A stretch of DNA of 64,000 nt from Symbiodinium natans (taxonomy: Eukaryota; Sar; Dinophyceae; Suessiales; Symbiodiniaceae). Under the pieces are notes generated by a model. The model made no database searches, had not been told where the DNA came from, and saw only the letters and a list, made by a program, of their open reading frames with translations. Location of the stretch: NCBI GenBank assembly GCA_905221605.1, contig CAJNDS010000691.1, forward strand, positions 670,697-734,696. The letters are read 5' to 3'. Positions 1-11,400 of the stretch are shown here, piece by piece (positions within the stretch are counted from its first letter, which is position 1; every line of letters starts with the position of its first letter). The position numbers were made by a program, and so were the translations under genes.

Positions 1-88
1 CGTATATACTCCAAACCTTATATACCCTACACCCTAAACCCTAGCCCTAAACCTTAAACCCTGAACCCTAAACCCTAAACCCTAAACC
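1..88. repeat. CCCTAAA telomere-type tract
   Basis: Imperfect CCCTAAA heptamers, with CCTTATA variants at the left edge, lead directly into a short coding segment at 91-164. The orientation (CCCTAAA before the exon) matches most exons in the window. The tract is too degenerate and too embedded to be taken as a chromosome end. Confidence 0.85.
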
Positions 89-90
89 CC

Positions 91-164
91 TTGAAGCAAA
101 GGTGGAGGAGCCTCTGTCTGACCGGGTCAAGGTACTGGCTTTGCGGGCAGTGGGCGTGCCTTGA
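91..164 (+). CDS. Putative terminal exon, unknown protein
   Basis: A short open segment runs in one frame from about 93 to a TGA at 162-164. It encodes a charged peptide containing VEEPLSDRVKVLALRAVGVP. A CCCTAAA tract precedes it and a TTTAGGG tract follows from about 190. An AG at 95-96 could be the acceptor, with the upstream exon outside the window. The family is not recognised. The support is codon-like composition and position only. Confidence 0.4.
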
Positions 165-1300
165 CTGGTTCTAAACATTTTTAGGGAGTTTGGGGCTTGG
201 GGTTCAGGACCTAATTTGGGTTTAGGGTTTAGGGTTTAGGGTTTGGGGTTTGGGGTTTGGGGTTTAGGGTTTGGGGTTTGGGGTTTAGGGTTTAGGGTTC
301 AGGGTTCAAGGTGCAGGGTTCAGGGTTTAGGGTTAGGGAACTACCAGCACAACAACTACCTGGTAGTTACTACCAGCATTCAGCATTCTCCCCCTTTGTT
401 GTTTCCTCTATCAACCAATCATAGATGATCCAACTTCCAATCTGATAAGATTTGCTTGATATTTGGAGCAAGGGGAGTTTCATGTAGGGTGGAAACATTT
501 TAGAGCCCAAGCCCTAAACCTAAAGGGTTTCGGGTTTAGGGGTTTTAGGGTCTAGGGGGTTTTGGGGCTTTAGGGCTGTAGGGTTTTGGGGTTTGGGGGT
601 TTGGGGGTTTTGGGGGTTGTAGGGTTTTAGGGTTTAGGGTTTCAGGCCTTGCCCGTCGAGATGGTCAGTTCTCTGGATAAGGTTTCCGAGTCGGGTACTA
701 AGAGTCACCTATGTGCCCTTGAGAAAGGGAAGTGTACCTTAAGCAAGCTATTGTTGTATGCTCCCTCTTGAAAGGTACAAGGTCGCTCGTGGGAAAAAAA
801 TAGGATCCGAATATAGAGAACTGCCCTGGCACCGCTGTGAGGGTTTTAGGCTGTAAGTTTGCGTCCCAGTCCGAGACACCGGGCTTAGGGCCCAGGGTGA
901 GCCCAATGCCCCTGGTTTAGGGTTTGAGGTGTAGGGTTTAGGGTTTAGGGTTTAGGGCCCTAACTCATACTGAGGCGGACGCCTATGCAGTTCTTAGTTC
1001 AAAGGGGGTATTGGGACGCTTTGTGTACAGTGCCTTGGTGGCTTGAATCTGGGATAGCTATAGGGCTTATAAATTACAATAGGGCTTCAGTTGGTTTAAG
1101 TGGAGGTTTATGATGAGGGTTTTGGTGTGTAGGAAACAGCCCAGTGTGGATCACAAGTGGCCTGCCTACATCATCTCCTAAACCCGAAACCCGAAACCCT
1201 GAACCCCAAACCCCGGACCCCAAACCCTAAACCCCAAACCCCAAACCCTAAACCCTAAACCCCAAACCCTAAACCCTAAACCCTAAACCCTAAACCCCAG
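165..1300. repeat. Telomere-rich intron-like stretch
   Basis: TTTAGGG and TTTGGGG tracts occupy 190-330, 520-640 and 910-955. A CCCTAAA tract occupies 1180-1298 and ends in CCCCAG directly before the exon at 1301. The sequence between is non-repetitive, with no convincing open frame. The order TTTAGGG first, CCCTAAA last fits one long intron. Confidence 0.6.
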
Positions 1301-1378
1301 GTCTCCATCACCTACAAGATGCAGATGCATCCCAACAGCCGTGTGCTGCTCAACCACATCGTGGAGCTCCTCGGCTGG
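1301..1378 (+). CDS. Internal exon, unknown protein
   Basis: This 78-nt exon has 26 codons and is open throughout in phase 0. It encodes a peptide with QMHPNSRVLLNHIVELLGW. The acceptor is CCCTAAACCCCAG| and the donor is |GTAGGGTTTAG, so both splice sites lie inside opposite-facing telomeric repeats. It is one of the clearest examples of exon bracketing in the window. The protein family is not recognised. Confidence 0.6.
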
Positions 1379-1760
1379 GTAGGGTTTAGTTAGGGTTTAG
1401 GGTTTAGGGTTTAGGGTTTAGGGTTTAGGGTTTAGGGTTTGGGGCTCAGGGCTCAGGGCTCAGGGCTCAGGGCTCAGGGCTCAGGGCTCAGGGCTCAGGG
1501 CTCAGGGCTCAGGGCTCAGGGCTCAGGGGCTTAGGGGCTTAGGGGCTTAGGGGTTGGGGTTTGGGGTTTAGGGAGTTTAGGGTTTAGGGTTCAGGGGCTT
1601 AGGGTTTGGGGTTGGTTTAGGGTTCGGGGTTTAGGGTTTCGGGTTTAGGGGTTTAGGGCTTGGGGTTAGGGCTTTAGGGCTCTGGGGGTTTAGGGTTTAG
1701 GGGTTTTAGGGGTTTTGAGGGGTTCAGGGGTTCAGGGTTTAGGGCTTAGGGTGGTTTGTG
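1379..1760. repeat. TTTAGGG tract passing into a CTCAGGG array
   Basis: Perfect TTTAGGG heptamers run from the donor at 1379 to about 1440. They are then replaced by about 12 perfect copies of CTCAGGG (1442-1527), followed by GGGGCTTA-type and degenerate heptamers to about 1760. The block of identical variant heptamers indicates local copying of a mutated unit, not independent point mutation. Confidence 0.9.
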
Positions 1761-2149
1761 GTTGAGCGTTGACGAAGTCCAAGCCAAGCACGCATGATTC
1801 CCCGTCCCACCCTAAACCTAAACCCCCAAACCTGAAGATGGGTGTACAGGCCTGAATAACAGGCACTTGGGATAGCGTTTCCTCCCCCCCACCCCCGTTT
1901 TGGGGGTTTTCAGAAGATTGTATTTCGGCAGGTTTTCGATGGTTGAACAAGCCAAGCTGGAATGGTACTTAGGGTCCAACCCAGGGTACCCAGAAAGCCC
2001 AATGCGCCTTAAGTAAGAACATACCTCAAACTCTCTCTAGATATACAATGAGTTATAGGGTATCTTCATTAAGGGTATTACGGTATTCCCCTAGCCTATA
2101 ACCCCTAACCCTAGCCCCTAATCGGCTAGCTAACTTTGGTGGAGTTCAG
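1761..2149. other. Non-coding stretch
   Basis: Mixed-composition sequence with a C-run near 1886 and a few isolated CCCTAA units at 2098-2125. I see no gene in it. It precedes the exon at 2150. Confidence 0.4.
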
Positions 2150-2218
2150 GCTCTTTGCCGACGAGAACTTCGTCAAGCGCGCCAAGGAGGATTACGGCAA
2201 CATGTTGGCAAGGCGCGA
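2150..2218 (+). CDS. Internal exon, unknown protein
   Basis: After the acceptor GTTCAG (2144-2149) the frame encodes LFADENFVKRAKEDYGNMLA and continues with charged residues. The composition is typical of a real helical protein segment. The 3' end is uncertain: a GA donor near 2217 is possible, and the frame stays open further to a TAG near 2264. The family is not recognised. Confidence 0.5.
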
Positions 2219-2930
2219 GATTGAACAAACCCTGAGAGACTCAACACCGACATCCTTGAGGATTTAGGGTTTGAGGGCTCAAGCCAGAAATCCTGAAAGC
2301 CTTAAGCTAATGGTGCTGGCTTCCCCAAAAAAGCTGGCGGCTCAAGGCTTAAGGTTCATATCAGGGTGGTTGCCGCCTGCCTAACAAGCCTTTGGGATGT
2401 TTTTGTAAGCTTGCCTTATTGGGTTACTAGGAGGACGTTGGGAGGGTTCTTATCGAATGTCCGAACCAACAGCCCGTCCTTACTTGCTGGGAGACCAAGC
2501 CCAGGAACTGAGAGTAGCCTGAGTCTTGAGGGTTTGGGGCTTTCAGGGTCAGTGTTCAGGTTCTGCTTCAGACCAGGCTTCTGACCCCCCCCCCCCCCAG
2601 TTCGGTAGAGGTGTTAATAGGGGCGGGGATGGGATTCAGGTTTTGGGGTCAGTTTTGTTTGTGTCAGGGGTGTTCTAGTATTAGGGGGGAGGGATTATCA
2701 TGGAGGTATCCAGGCAAGACCTAAACACGGCGCCCTAAGTGCCCTGGCTAGTGTGGCTTCTTTCGCTTGCTTCGGGCTTAGACAACTAAGCCTAAACCCT
2801 AAACCCTAGCCCCTAAACCCCAGCCTAAACCCTAAACTCCAGCCCCTAAACCCTAGCCCTAAACCCTAAACCCTAAACCCTAAACCCTAAACCCTAAACC
2901 CTAAACCCTGCTTTTGCTGGCCTCCATCAG
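2219..2930. other. Intron-like stretch
   Basis: Unique sequence with a C-run at 2586-2598 is followed by CCCTAAA repeats at 2790-2910 that lead to the acceptor CTCCATCAG of the next exon. An open frame at 2366-2584 has low-complexity, unconvincing composition, so I do not call it a gene. Confidence 0.4.
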
Positions 2931-2971
2931 TGCTCGATGCATGCATCTTCCCATCCAACGTTTCGAAGCTG
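2931..2971 (+). CDS. 41-nt internal exon, unknown protein
   Basis: This segment lies between CCCTAAA repeats (ending 2909) and the donor |GTTTAGGG at 2972. One frame gives LDACIFPSNVSKL. It is short, so coding status rests mainly on the repeat bracketing and clean AG/GT boundaries. Confidence 0.4.
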
Positions 2972-4730
2972 GTTTAGGGTTTAGGGTTTAGGGTTTAGGA
3001 TTTAGGGTTTAGGGTTTAGGGTTTAGGGTTTAGGGTTTAGGTTTCAAGGCGTAGGGCATAGGGCTGGGGCCAGGACGCCAGTCTTAGGGTAGCTACAGTG
3101 CAGTAGTACGGTCCCCCTATCTTCTTTAAAGGGTTCGGACGCATGGGCCCTCTTGCGTTGTGTAGGCTGTGTAGGGTATATAAGGGGTGTATAAGGGGTT
3201 ACCCTAAGAGTCATTCGCACGCCTTGTTTCGAGAGCCTGGGGGAGCAGAAACGTCTGAAACCTCTTGACCTCGAACCACACAGTCTCTCTGAGACCTAGT
3301 GGTTTGTGGTGGATTTCCCCACCTCCCCCTGCCCAGTCACTCCCCATCTCGCCCCTGAAACCCCGAAAACCCAAAACCTTGACCCCAGTAACCGACCCCC
3401 AAGCCCGAACGAACCCGTACCCATGTCAGCCCAAGAGCCACATCCCAATTTTTTGTGCACCTGCAAAAGCCGGAAATGAAATCCTAGAGGACCTTAAACG
3501 CGTGTAGTATACCTACGTAGAGCAACTTTGTACCTCAAAGGCGGGTAAACACACCCACTAAATAAGATACGCTTCCCTCTTTAAAAGGCACAAAAGGTTA
3601 CTCTACGTACAACCTAAACCCACTGTGAGCTTCATCCGACAAGCGAAGCATCTAAGCCTCTAAAGCTTACCCCGAGAACGTTAGGGTTTCGGGCTGGGTT
3701 TAGTCTAAGAGTAATTACATGGGGCCCTTAATACGGTCCCTTGCCTCCTTTTTACAGGGTTCTGAACCCCAAACCCTAAACCCTAAACCCTAAACCCTAA
3801 ACCCTAAGTATGGGCCCTTGGGTTGTATAGGGTATATAGGGGGTAAATACCCACATCAAAGGACCATGGAGTTGCCACAGATTGAGGGACTAGGGTTTTG
3901 GGTCGGGGGTTTGAAGGTTTAGGGTTGACAGGCGAAGTAAAGGGCCCCAGGGCCCCAGGGTTTAGGGTTTAGGGTTTAGGGTTTAGGGTTTAGGGTTAGG
4001 GTTTCGGGCTTCATAGAAGAGGGCCACCAAAAAGCCTTGGGGAAGCCCCAGACAGGCACGGCCTGAAGCCGGCGAAGAGCTCGCGATCTTTGGGTGCCAA
4101 AAGCCAGGCTCGCCAAAGGTGTAATTGGGGTTGAATAACTGGGGTTTTGGGGTTTTAGGGTTTAAGGCTAGGGCTTCAGGTTTTAGGGTTTAGGGTTTAG
4201 GGCTTGGGGTTTTAGGGTTTAGGGCTTAGGGTCTAGGGTTTAAGGGTTTAAGGGTTTAAGGGTTTAAGGGTTTAAGGGTTTAAGGGTTTAAGGGTTTGAA
4301 GGGTTGAAGGGTTTAAGGGTTTAAGGGTTTAGGGTTTGGCAGAGGGGTTGGGGGTTAAGGGCTCTCTGTGTCTGTGACCGTTCGACTCCGTGTGCAAACA
4401 CGAAAAAAGTTCGGTTCAAACGTATGGGCCCCTGGTAGAGAGAGAGAGAGACAGGGCAAGAGGAAGAGGGAGAGAGGCAGGGTCGCGGGGCAACCCTAAA
4501 CCCTAAACCCTAAACCCTAAACCCTAAACCCTAAACCCTAAACCCTAAACCCTAAACCCGGAAGACAGAGTTTGAGAGAGAGAGAGAGAGAGAGCTAGTG
4601 AGCAAGGAGCAACGAGCAAGCAAGCAAAAGTGTCGTCGAGAGCGAGCAAGTGTAATGGGCTCAGTTCAGCATTCATGCTGCTCTGCACCTGAGCCCCAAG
4701 CCTAAAACCCTAAGCCTAAATCTGCATCAG
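2972..4730. repeat. Telomere-rich stretch with variant arrays
   Basis: TTTAGGG tracts occupy 2972-3040, 3955-4010 and 4170-4240. An array of about 11 TTTAAGGG octamers lies at 4228-4340. CCCTAAA tracts occupy 3770-3810 and 4493-4560, and GA repeats 4436-4475 and 4570-4595. Two related elements at about 3090-3225 and 3718-3850 share the words GGGCCCTT, GGTCCC and a TATAGGGTATATA-like core. I see no convincing exon. The open frame at 3265-3507 is proline-rich and unsupported. Confidence 0.7.
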
Positions 4731-4768
4731 GCCACCGCACGCTCCATGCGCGGTGGATGCTGTGGCCG
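4731..4768 (+). CDS. 38-nt possible exon
   Basis: A GC-rich segment lies between the acceptor TCTGCATCAG and the donor |GTAACACC, after CCTAAA repeats. One frame gives ATARSMRGGCCG. It directly precedes an inverted-repeat element at 4801. It is too short to be certain. Confidence 0.3.
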
Positions 4769-4800
4769 GTAACACCGCCACATTATACGTCCAGCTTATC

Positions 4801-4904
4801 TTGCTTGAGAACCCCCAAAGATGTAAACTAATCCTATAAAGGAAGATTTTGTTTTGGTGGGGCGGGGGGGGGGGGGGGGGGGGGGGCGGCGTTCTTAAGC
4901 GAAT
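4801..4904. mobile_element. Short inverted-repeat element, family 2 (copy 1)
   Basis: The left end TTGCTTGAGAACCCCC pairs with the right end CGTTCTTAAGCGAA. The interior holds AATCCTATAAAGGAAGA and a long G-run. Copies with the same ends and the same interior words occur at 17555-17667 and 24398-24526. It encodes nothing and behaves like a MITE or introner-type element. Confidence 0.7.
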
Positions 4905-5042
4905 AGCAGTAATCCCTATAGACCTTAAACAACCCTAGGAACTGCGCCCCGCCCCCGAACAAGCAGAGCAACGCGGGTGTCCCTGCACAACGTGTGGTTT
5001 TTTCAGTTGGACAAACTTGGATGTATTGGTCTTGGTCGCTCA

Positions 5043-5110
5043 TGGTGTACCCAACCCCAAGAAGGGTACCCTTGCTATACTATGGTTACTGGGCAACCAA
5101 AGAGTTCCTT
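5043..5110. mobile_element. Possible family 5 element (partial)
   Basis: The block contains AAGAAGGGTACCCTTGCTATA and GGTTACTGGGCAACC. It resembles copies at about 23418-23525 and 53957-54075, which pair GGTACCC...AAGGG with GGGTGCCC and end in TACT(C/G)GG. The boundaries are unclear. Confidence 0.4.
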
Positions 5111-5159
5111 TGCGACTTGTCTTGCGAGGAGTACCTGATTTTCTGGCATCGTTCTGTAG

Positions 5160-5244
5160 GTCCTGTATCTTTACCAAGGGCCGCCGCAGCCGTTATAGCT
5201 TTCGACCCGGCGATGGGTGGAGCTGGCTTGCATGTCCAAGGAAG
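5160..5244 (+). CDS. Internal exon, unknown protein
   Basis: This segment lies between the acceptor GTTCTGTAG and the donor |GTTCCC. One frame gives SCIFTKGRRSRYSF and RPGDGWSWLACPRK. Another frame is also open and alanine-rich, so the frame is uncertain. It is followed by CCCTAAA repeats at 5290-5340. Confidence 0.4.
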
Positions 5245-5394
5245 GTTCCCAGGTTTGTTTTTGCCAAGACCTTGTAAACCCCCCAAAAACTAAACCCTAA
5301 ACCCTAAAACCTAAACCCTAAACCCTAAACCCTACACCCTAAAGACACGCTTATTCAACAAAAAAGCCAGCTCACTCAGAACTCATGCCTTCAG

Positions 5395-5436
5395 AATCCA
5401 CTTCGCACATGCCATTGGGCGGCCTCCACCTCCCAG
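5395..5436 (+). CDS. 42-nt possible exon
   Basis: It sits between the acceptor GCCTTCAG and the donor |GTGCAACCC, with telomeric repeats on both sides. All three frames are open, so the protein cannot be fixed. Confidence 0.25.
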
Positions 5437-5489
5437 GTGCAACCCTAAACCCTAAACCACTCCTAAACCCTACACCCTAAACCCTAAAG

Positions 5490-8400
5490 CAATGGCGAAG
5501 CTTACGGAGGAGGAGGTCAGGGGCTTCTTTGCGGAGGAGAAGGCGCCAGCCCTGGTTTGGGGTTTAGGGGTTAGGGTTCCGCTGGCCTGTTCCCAGACCC
5601 CCTTGGGAGGATCAAAAAGTAGATCCCCTTGAGGGGGGTTTAGGGTTTAGGGTGTAGGGTTTTAGGGTTTAGGGTTTAGGGTGTAGGGTTCAGGGTTTAG
5701 GGTTTAGGGTGTAGGGTGTGGGTAGGGTTTAGGGTGGGGTGTATGGTCTAGGGTGTAGGGGTTTACGGTATCATGGTACAGGGTACTCTTTGGGGGCTCG
5801 ACCTTTTGGTCTGGGTGTTGTGTGTTTGTTTTGCTTAGTTACGTGCACCCGTGCTTGCATTCTTGCCAGCTTGTTCCTAAACCCTAAACCCTAATACCCT
5901 TGTGTGTCTGCTTGTGTTCTTTTCAGTTAGACAGGACATGGGAGCGCGGGCGTTCCAAGCTCGGATTTATTATAATTATATATATATATATATACATATA
6001 TTTTTTGGGGGGGTCTGCACAAAGAATCCGGTCATCAAAACTTGTTGTAAAGTTCAAAGAGGACCTGAATTGGGAGTAATCCGGGACTAAACATGCCCAG
6101 TAGCGCACACCCCAGAAGCACCTCACAGCCAGCTAGGCTTAGAAAACCCCAAAGCGCTCAAGCCCCTGAAGTAATTCTAAAGTCGAGTTCGTCATAAAAG
6201 AAAACTTCTCGAAACGCCTCCAAACCTTCCCCAGACCTCGGCCCTGAATAGGTTCAATAAACCCTAAACCCTAAATCTTTGGGGTAGGGTTGAGAGCTGA
6301 GGGTTTAGGGCTAAACCCTAAACCCTAAACCCTAAACCCTAAACCCTAAACCCTAAACCCTAAACCCTAAACCCTAAACCCTAAACCCTAAACCCACGGC
6401 CAGGGGGAAGATGAGAAAGGTGCCACCGCCGAGGAGCTGCAAGCTGCGGAGGCCGCACTGAAAAGAGCTTTATGGGGCGGGCCAAAAGGTTGGGTTTAGG
6501 GTTTAGGGTTTAGGGTTTAGGGTTTAGGGTTTAGGGTTTAGGGTCTAGGGTTTAGGGTTTAGGGTTTTGGGGTTTAGGGTTTCAGGGTTTTAGGGTTTTA
6601 GGGTTTTAGGGTTTTAGGGTTTTAGGGTTTTAGGGTTTTAGGGTTTTAGGGTTTTAGGGTTTTAGGGTTTTAGGGTTTTAGGGTTTTAGGGTTTTAGGGT
6701 TTTAGGGTTTTAGGGTTTTAGTGTTTTAGGGTTTTAGGGTTTTAGGGTTTTAGGGTTTTAGGGTTTTAGGGTTTTAGGGTTTTAGGGTTTTAGGGTTTTA
6801 GGGTTTTAGGGTTTTAGGGTTTTAGGGTTTTAGGGTTTAGGGTTTAGTATCAGATGCTTGGGCTGTTTCGGGTTTAGGGTTTATTGAAACCATTAAGGGC
6901 CGAGTTTTTTTTTGTGGAGGGGGAGGCAGGGAGGGGGGGTGAGGGGTTGGGAAAATATGACCTCAGGTTTCGAGTTTCCGGAAGGGCTGCGGCAGCTAGG
7001 GCATGATGCTGCCCCTAAACCCTAAACCCTAAACCCTAAACCCTAAACCCTAAACCCTAAACCCTAAACCCTAAACCCTAAACCCTAAACCCTAAACCCT
7101 ATAAACCCTAAACCCTAAACCTTCCTAAACCCTAAACCCTAAACCCTAAACTCTGCTTACTTTTTGTGCATCTTCAGGTTTACCTGAGCCTGCGCCATAT
7201 GGGCAGGATGCAGCTTTCGGGGTATCGCGTGGGGGTTGCTCAGCCCCCATCCCCCACCCATCACCCCCCCCCCCCCCTATCCCTGGAAGGGTTTGGAGTT
7301 CGGAGACAAACTGCTCACCTTCGTGGGATTGCCGCAAATTGTTGCAAGCTGAGAACCTTGGTTTTGGTTCTGGGTTTCCTTATGAAGTAACAAACTACTA
7401 TGTAGTTAATTATTGTGCTTTTATAGGGTCTTGCGCACTCTCATCGGTGAGGGGAGGGCGTGTCACCTTGCGCTTGAAGAACGAAACCGTAGCGTCAGTT
7501 GTGCTAAGCGTCCCCCAAACCCCAGACCCTCTAACCCCCAAACACCTAAAGCCCAAACCCGAAACCCTAAGCCCCAAACCTCAAACCCTAAACATACACA
7601 GGAGAAGCTGGACTACAAGCTGCCAGAAGCTTTCAAGCAACTGTTGCACGGACGGAGATAAGGTCGACTTTTTATTTATTGTTTTCAAGCGGGTTTGCTC
7701 GGCTTAGGGTTTAGGGTTTAGGGTGCAGTTCGAGTAGAGCCCTGACCAAAAAACTCTCCAGAAAGGTCTGCCATTACTATGGGGGTAAGCCTACAAACTT
7801 GGGATGTTCCCCCTTATACTCGCAGTCCTGAATAGGGATTATAATATTGTTTCAAGTAGTAACCCTAAACCCTCCTAAACCCTAAAACCTAAACCCGAAT
7901 TGGCACAGAATAGTGTTCAAAGTTGGGATACTCTAATCTGAGAAAGGTTACATCGTCCCTTACCTTCTTTTTCGGGTTCTGAACCACCGGCCTTTGGGTT
8001 CTATAAGTCATATAAGGTATGTAAGGGTAAAGTTAGGGTTTAGGGTTTAGGGTTTAGGGTTTAGGGTTTAGGGTTTAGGGTTTAGGGTTTAGGGTTTAGG
8101 GTTTAGGGTTTAGGGTTTAGGGTTTAGGGTTTAGGGTTTAGGGTTTAGGGTTGCCCAATGAAGGGTCATATTTGCTTGGACAAAGGATGAGAAGAAGAAA
8201 GGTAATGCTGTTGAGCTGGCTAACGGCAACGCCGATTCCAGTACTGAGCTTGTACTGCAACATCAATGAAAATCCAGCCGGCTCACAGGAACGTCGGTTC
8301 CAGCACTCAGTTTGTAATACAAACAATGAAAATCCAGCCCGCTCACGGGAACGCTGGTTCCAGTAATACTAGGCTTGTATATTGCGCATCCATGAGGCTC

Positions 8401-11400
8401 CAGCCAGCGCACCGTGAAACATTACCCTAAACCCTAAACCCTAAACCCTAAACCCTAAACCCTAAACCCTAAACCCTAAACCCTAAACATTTGAGCCTTC
8501 AGGCAAGGTCTCTAGCAGAGAGAGCTTCCCAGGTTGTCCTACAAACGCGGAGGTGGCGATGCTGCGAGGACAGCGGCCCTTTGCGGGTTCAGGGGTTCAG
8601 GGGTTCAGGGGTTTGGGGTTTAGGGGTTTAGGGTTGTAGGGTTTGGGGTTTAGGGGTTTAGGGTTTAGGGTTTAGGGTTTAGGGTTTAGGGTTTAGGGTT
8701 TAGGGTTTAGGGTTTAGGGTTTAGGGTTTAGGGTTTAGGGTTTAGGGTTTAGGGTGAGAGCCTCGAGTTGAATCTCTTCTAAAGAAGCCCACGAAGCCTC
8801 ACCGCAGTCCCCAAGTCTCTAGGCTGCAAACAGGTCACTTCCAAGGGGAGCCCGACTACCCTGAACCAAGGAAGAAACCCTAAAAACCCTAAAAACCCTA
8901 TAGACCTTATAAACCGTATAATAAACCCGAAAATAAACCCTATAATAAACCCTTTAAACAACCCTATAAACCCTATAAACCCTTTAAACCCAATAAACCC
9001 TATAAACCCTATAAACCCTATAAACCCTATAAACCCTGAGCCCTAAACCCTCAACCCTAAACCCTAAACCCTAAACCCTAAACCCTAAACCCTAAACCCT
9101 AAACCCTAAACCCTAAACCCTAAACCCCAAAAAGAAGGCCCTGCTTCGCCGCGACCGGGACATCTTGGGCGAAGGAAGAGGGTTTAGGGTTTAGGTTGTA
9201 GGGTTTAGGGTTTGGGGTTTAGGGTTTAGGGTTTAGGGTTTAGGGTGTAGGGTTTAGGGTTTGGGGTTTAGGGTTTAGGGTTGAAGGTTTAGGGGTTGGG
9301 GTTTAGGGTTTTGGGTTTTGGGTTTCGGGTTTCGGGTTTGGGTCTTTTGGAGTTCCATAGGTTCGTTTAGGTTTTTTTAAGGGTTGTTGTTTTTTTGTTT
9401 TTCCTTTTTTGTTGTTCTTGTTTTATTGGCTTTTAGGGTTCAGGGGTTTAGGGTTCCAACACTCAAGTGCCCAATTTCTCCTGAAGCCTAACCCTACGAC
9501 AGCCTGCAAAATCCTAGACCCTAAACCCCAAAGCCTAAACCCTAAGCCCTGCAGTTTCGCCCTCATCTTGACAGCCTCCATCCGAAACTGGGCTTTTGGG
9601 TCAGCCCTCCCAAAACCCTGAACCCTAAGCCCAACAGTATTTGAGTTCAGGCTGTCGGGTGTAGAGCTTGGGGGTCTTCGGCTCCAGGATTTTTAAGGTT
9701 TAGGGTCTAGGAGTCTAGGGTTTACAGGGTTTCGGGTACCCTAAGCCGAAGTACCCAAGGGACTCCCTCTGGCCCCCCAAACACTAAATTCCAGGCTCAA
9801 TGAGATCCCTGAGCCCCCTACAGTACAGCCTGACTCTGAAGCCATCAACGCCAAGCCCTCACCAGAAAACACGGATTTTCGGCCTTAGGTCTTGTCACTT
9901 TCAGGCTGTTAGGGACCGGGATCCTAAACCCGAAGCCTTATAACTTTGAGTCCAGGGTGCACAGAACCCTGCACCGGTTCAGGGCACCTCGCCTTTTGTG
10001 GAGCGCCAGCATCCTTATTGTAGTAGCCGAATGGGGCGTAGGGCTAAGGGCTAAGGGTCCTGAAAAGAAGGTTTTATCCACGAAGGGTGCAGGGTATCAG
10101 CCTCCTTAGTTAACGGAGTGTAGGGTTTAGGTTGTACAAGGCTGCATGGATGATTCTTGCAGTGTCGTACATGAGAACTTAAACAGAGGTTTTGGGGTTG
10201 CTATATTTTGACTTGGCGTTGGGGGGGGGGGTGCAGGGTATGAAGGAGAGACCTTCATTCTTGTAGGGCTTGGCTTAGACCATGACAGCTCAGCAGCATG
10301 TATTACAGCAGCCGGAATCTCTCCAACACTCTCCCTTTATAACACCCTTTCTACACACAATATGAACTACCCAGTTTACGGTTTAGGGTTTAGGGTCTTG
10401 GGTGTAGGGCTTTAGGGTTTAGGGTTGCATAATCCCTGAACCTTGGGCCCAAGAACCCTACGCCCATGCTAGCAGGGCTGAAAGGGGAGGGGGAGGGTTC
10501 CCCAAATTGGGTACTTATTTTATAGTTTTTAGTTTATTATTGTTTGTGTGTTTGTTTTTGTTTAGTTATTATTTTTTTTTTTTTTGGGGGGGGGGGGGGG
10601 GGCTTCCTATGATAGGGATTGTACAATTTTGGGGTATAAGTCTGTGGTACCCCCTATTGAAGAGACCCGTATTTAAGCGCTCAGCGAGGACCATTGTCAC
10701 ATTGGTGAGCTCATGGGTTTCAACGACGAGGAGGAGCACATGTCCTTCCTCAGCGCTGCCTTCTGGGAAGGCTGGGCGCCCCAAACCCTAAACCCGAAGC
10801 TCTAAACCCTAAACCCTGAACCCTAAACCCTAAACCCTAAGCCCTAAGCCCTAAACCCTAAACCCTAAACCCTAAACCCTAAACCCTAAACTTCAGTATA
10901 GGGGCACTTGGGCTGCCTGAGCTGTCTTAGGCAAAGTTTCCCAAAGCGAAGACTTGAACCCGTAGAGGGTCTAGGCCCCCCTCCCCCCGCCCCCCCTTAA
11001 ACCCTAAAGCCTAACCCTAAGCCCCAAACCCTAAACTCGAAACCCTAAACCCTAAACCCTCAACCCTCAACCCTCAACCCTCAATCCTAAACCGAACGAT
11101 ACTACCTGTGTATGACATCGCGGATGAAGGTGTTGAGGGTTGTGGCCTTACGGGAAACTAAGGCTTTAGGGTAGAGACAAGTATTAATGGTTTCCTCTTG
11201 CCATCTCTGTACAACTTCAAACGTTATTACCACCACTACAGTCAAAGATGTGTCCAACATGCACATTCTATCCCGAAGCCTACGCCCTAGTCCCTTAGTT
11301 CATAATCATACGTGCTGCTGACCCATGGAAGCTTCACGGATATACGCAAGAAGATTCAGACCCAACTCCCCAGACAAACTGTTTAGGGTTTAGGGTTTGA

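Noticed and set aside
1-90. Window start as a chromosome end
   Set aside because: The CCCTAAA tract is short and degenerate, and the same tracts recur throughout the 64 kb on both strands, so they are interstitial.
8165-8405. Possible CRISPR-like array
   Set aside because: Only three diverged copies, without constant repeats or unique spacers, in a eukaryotic intron.
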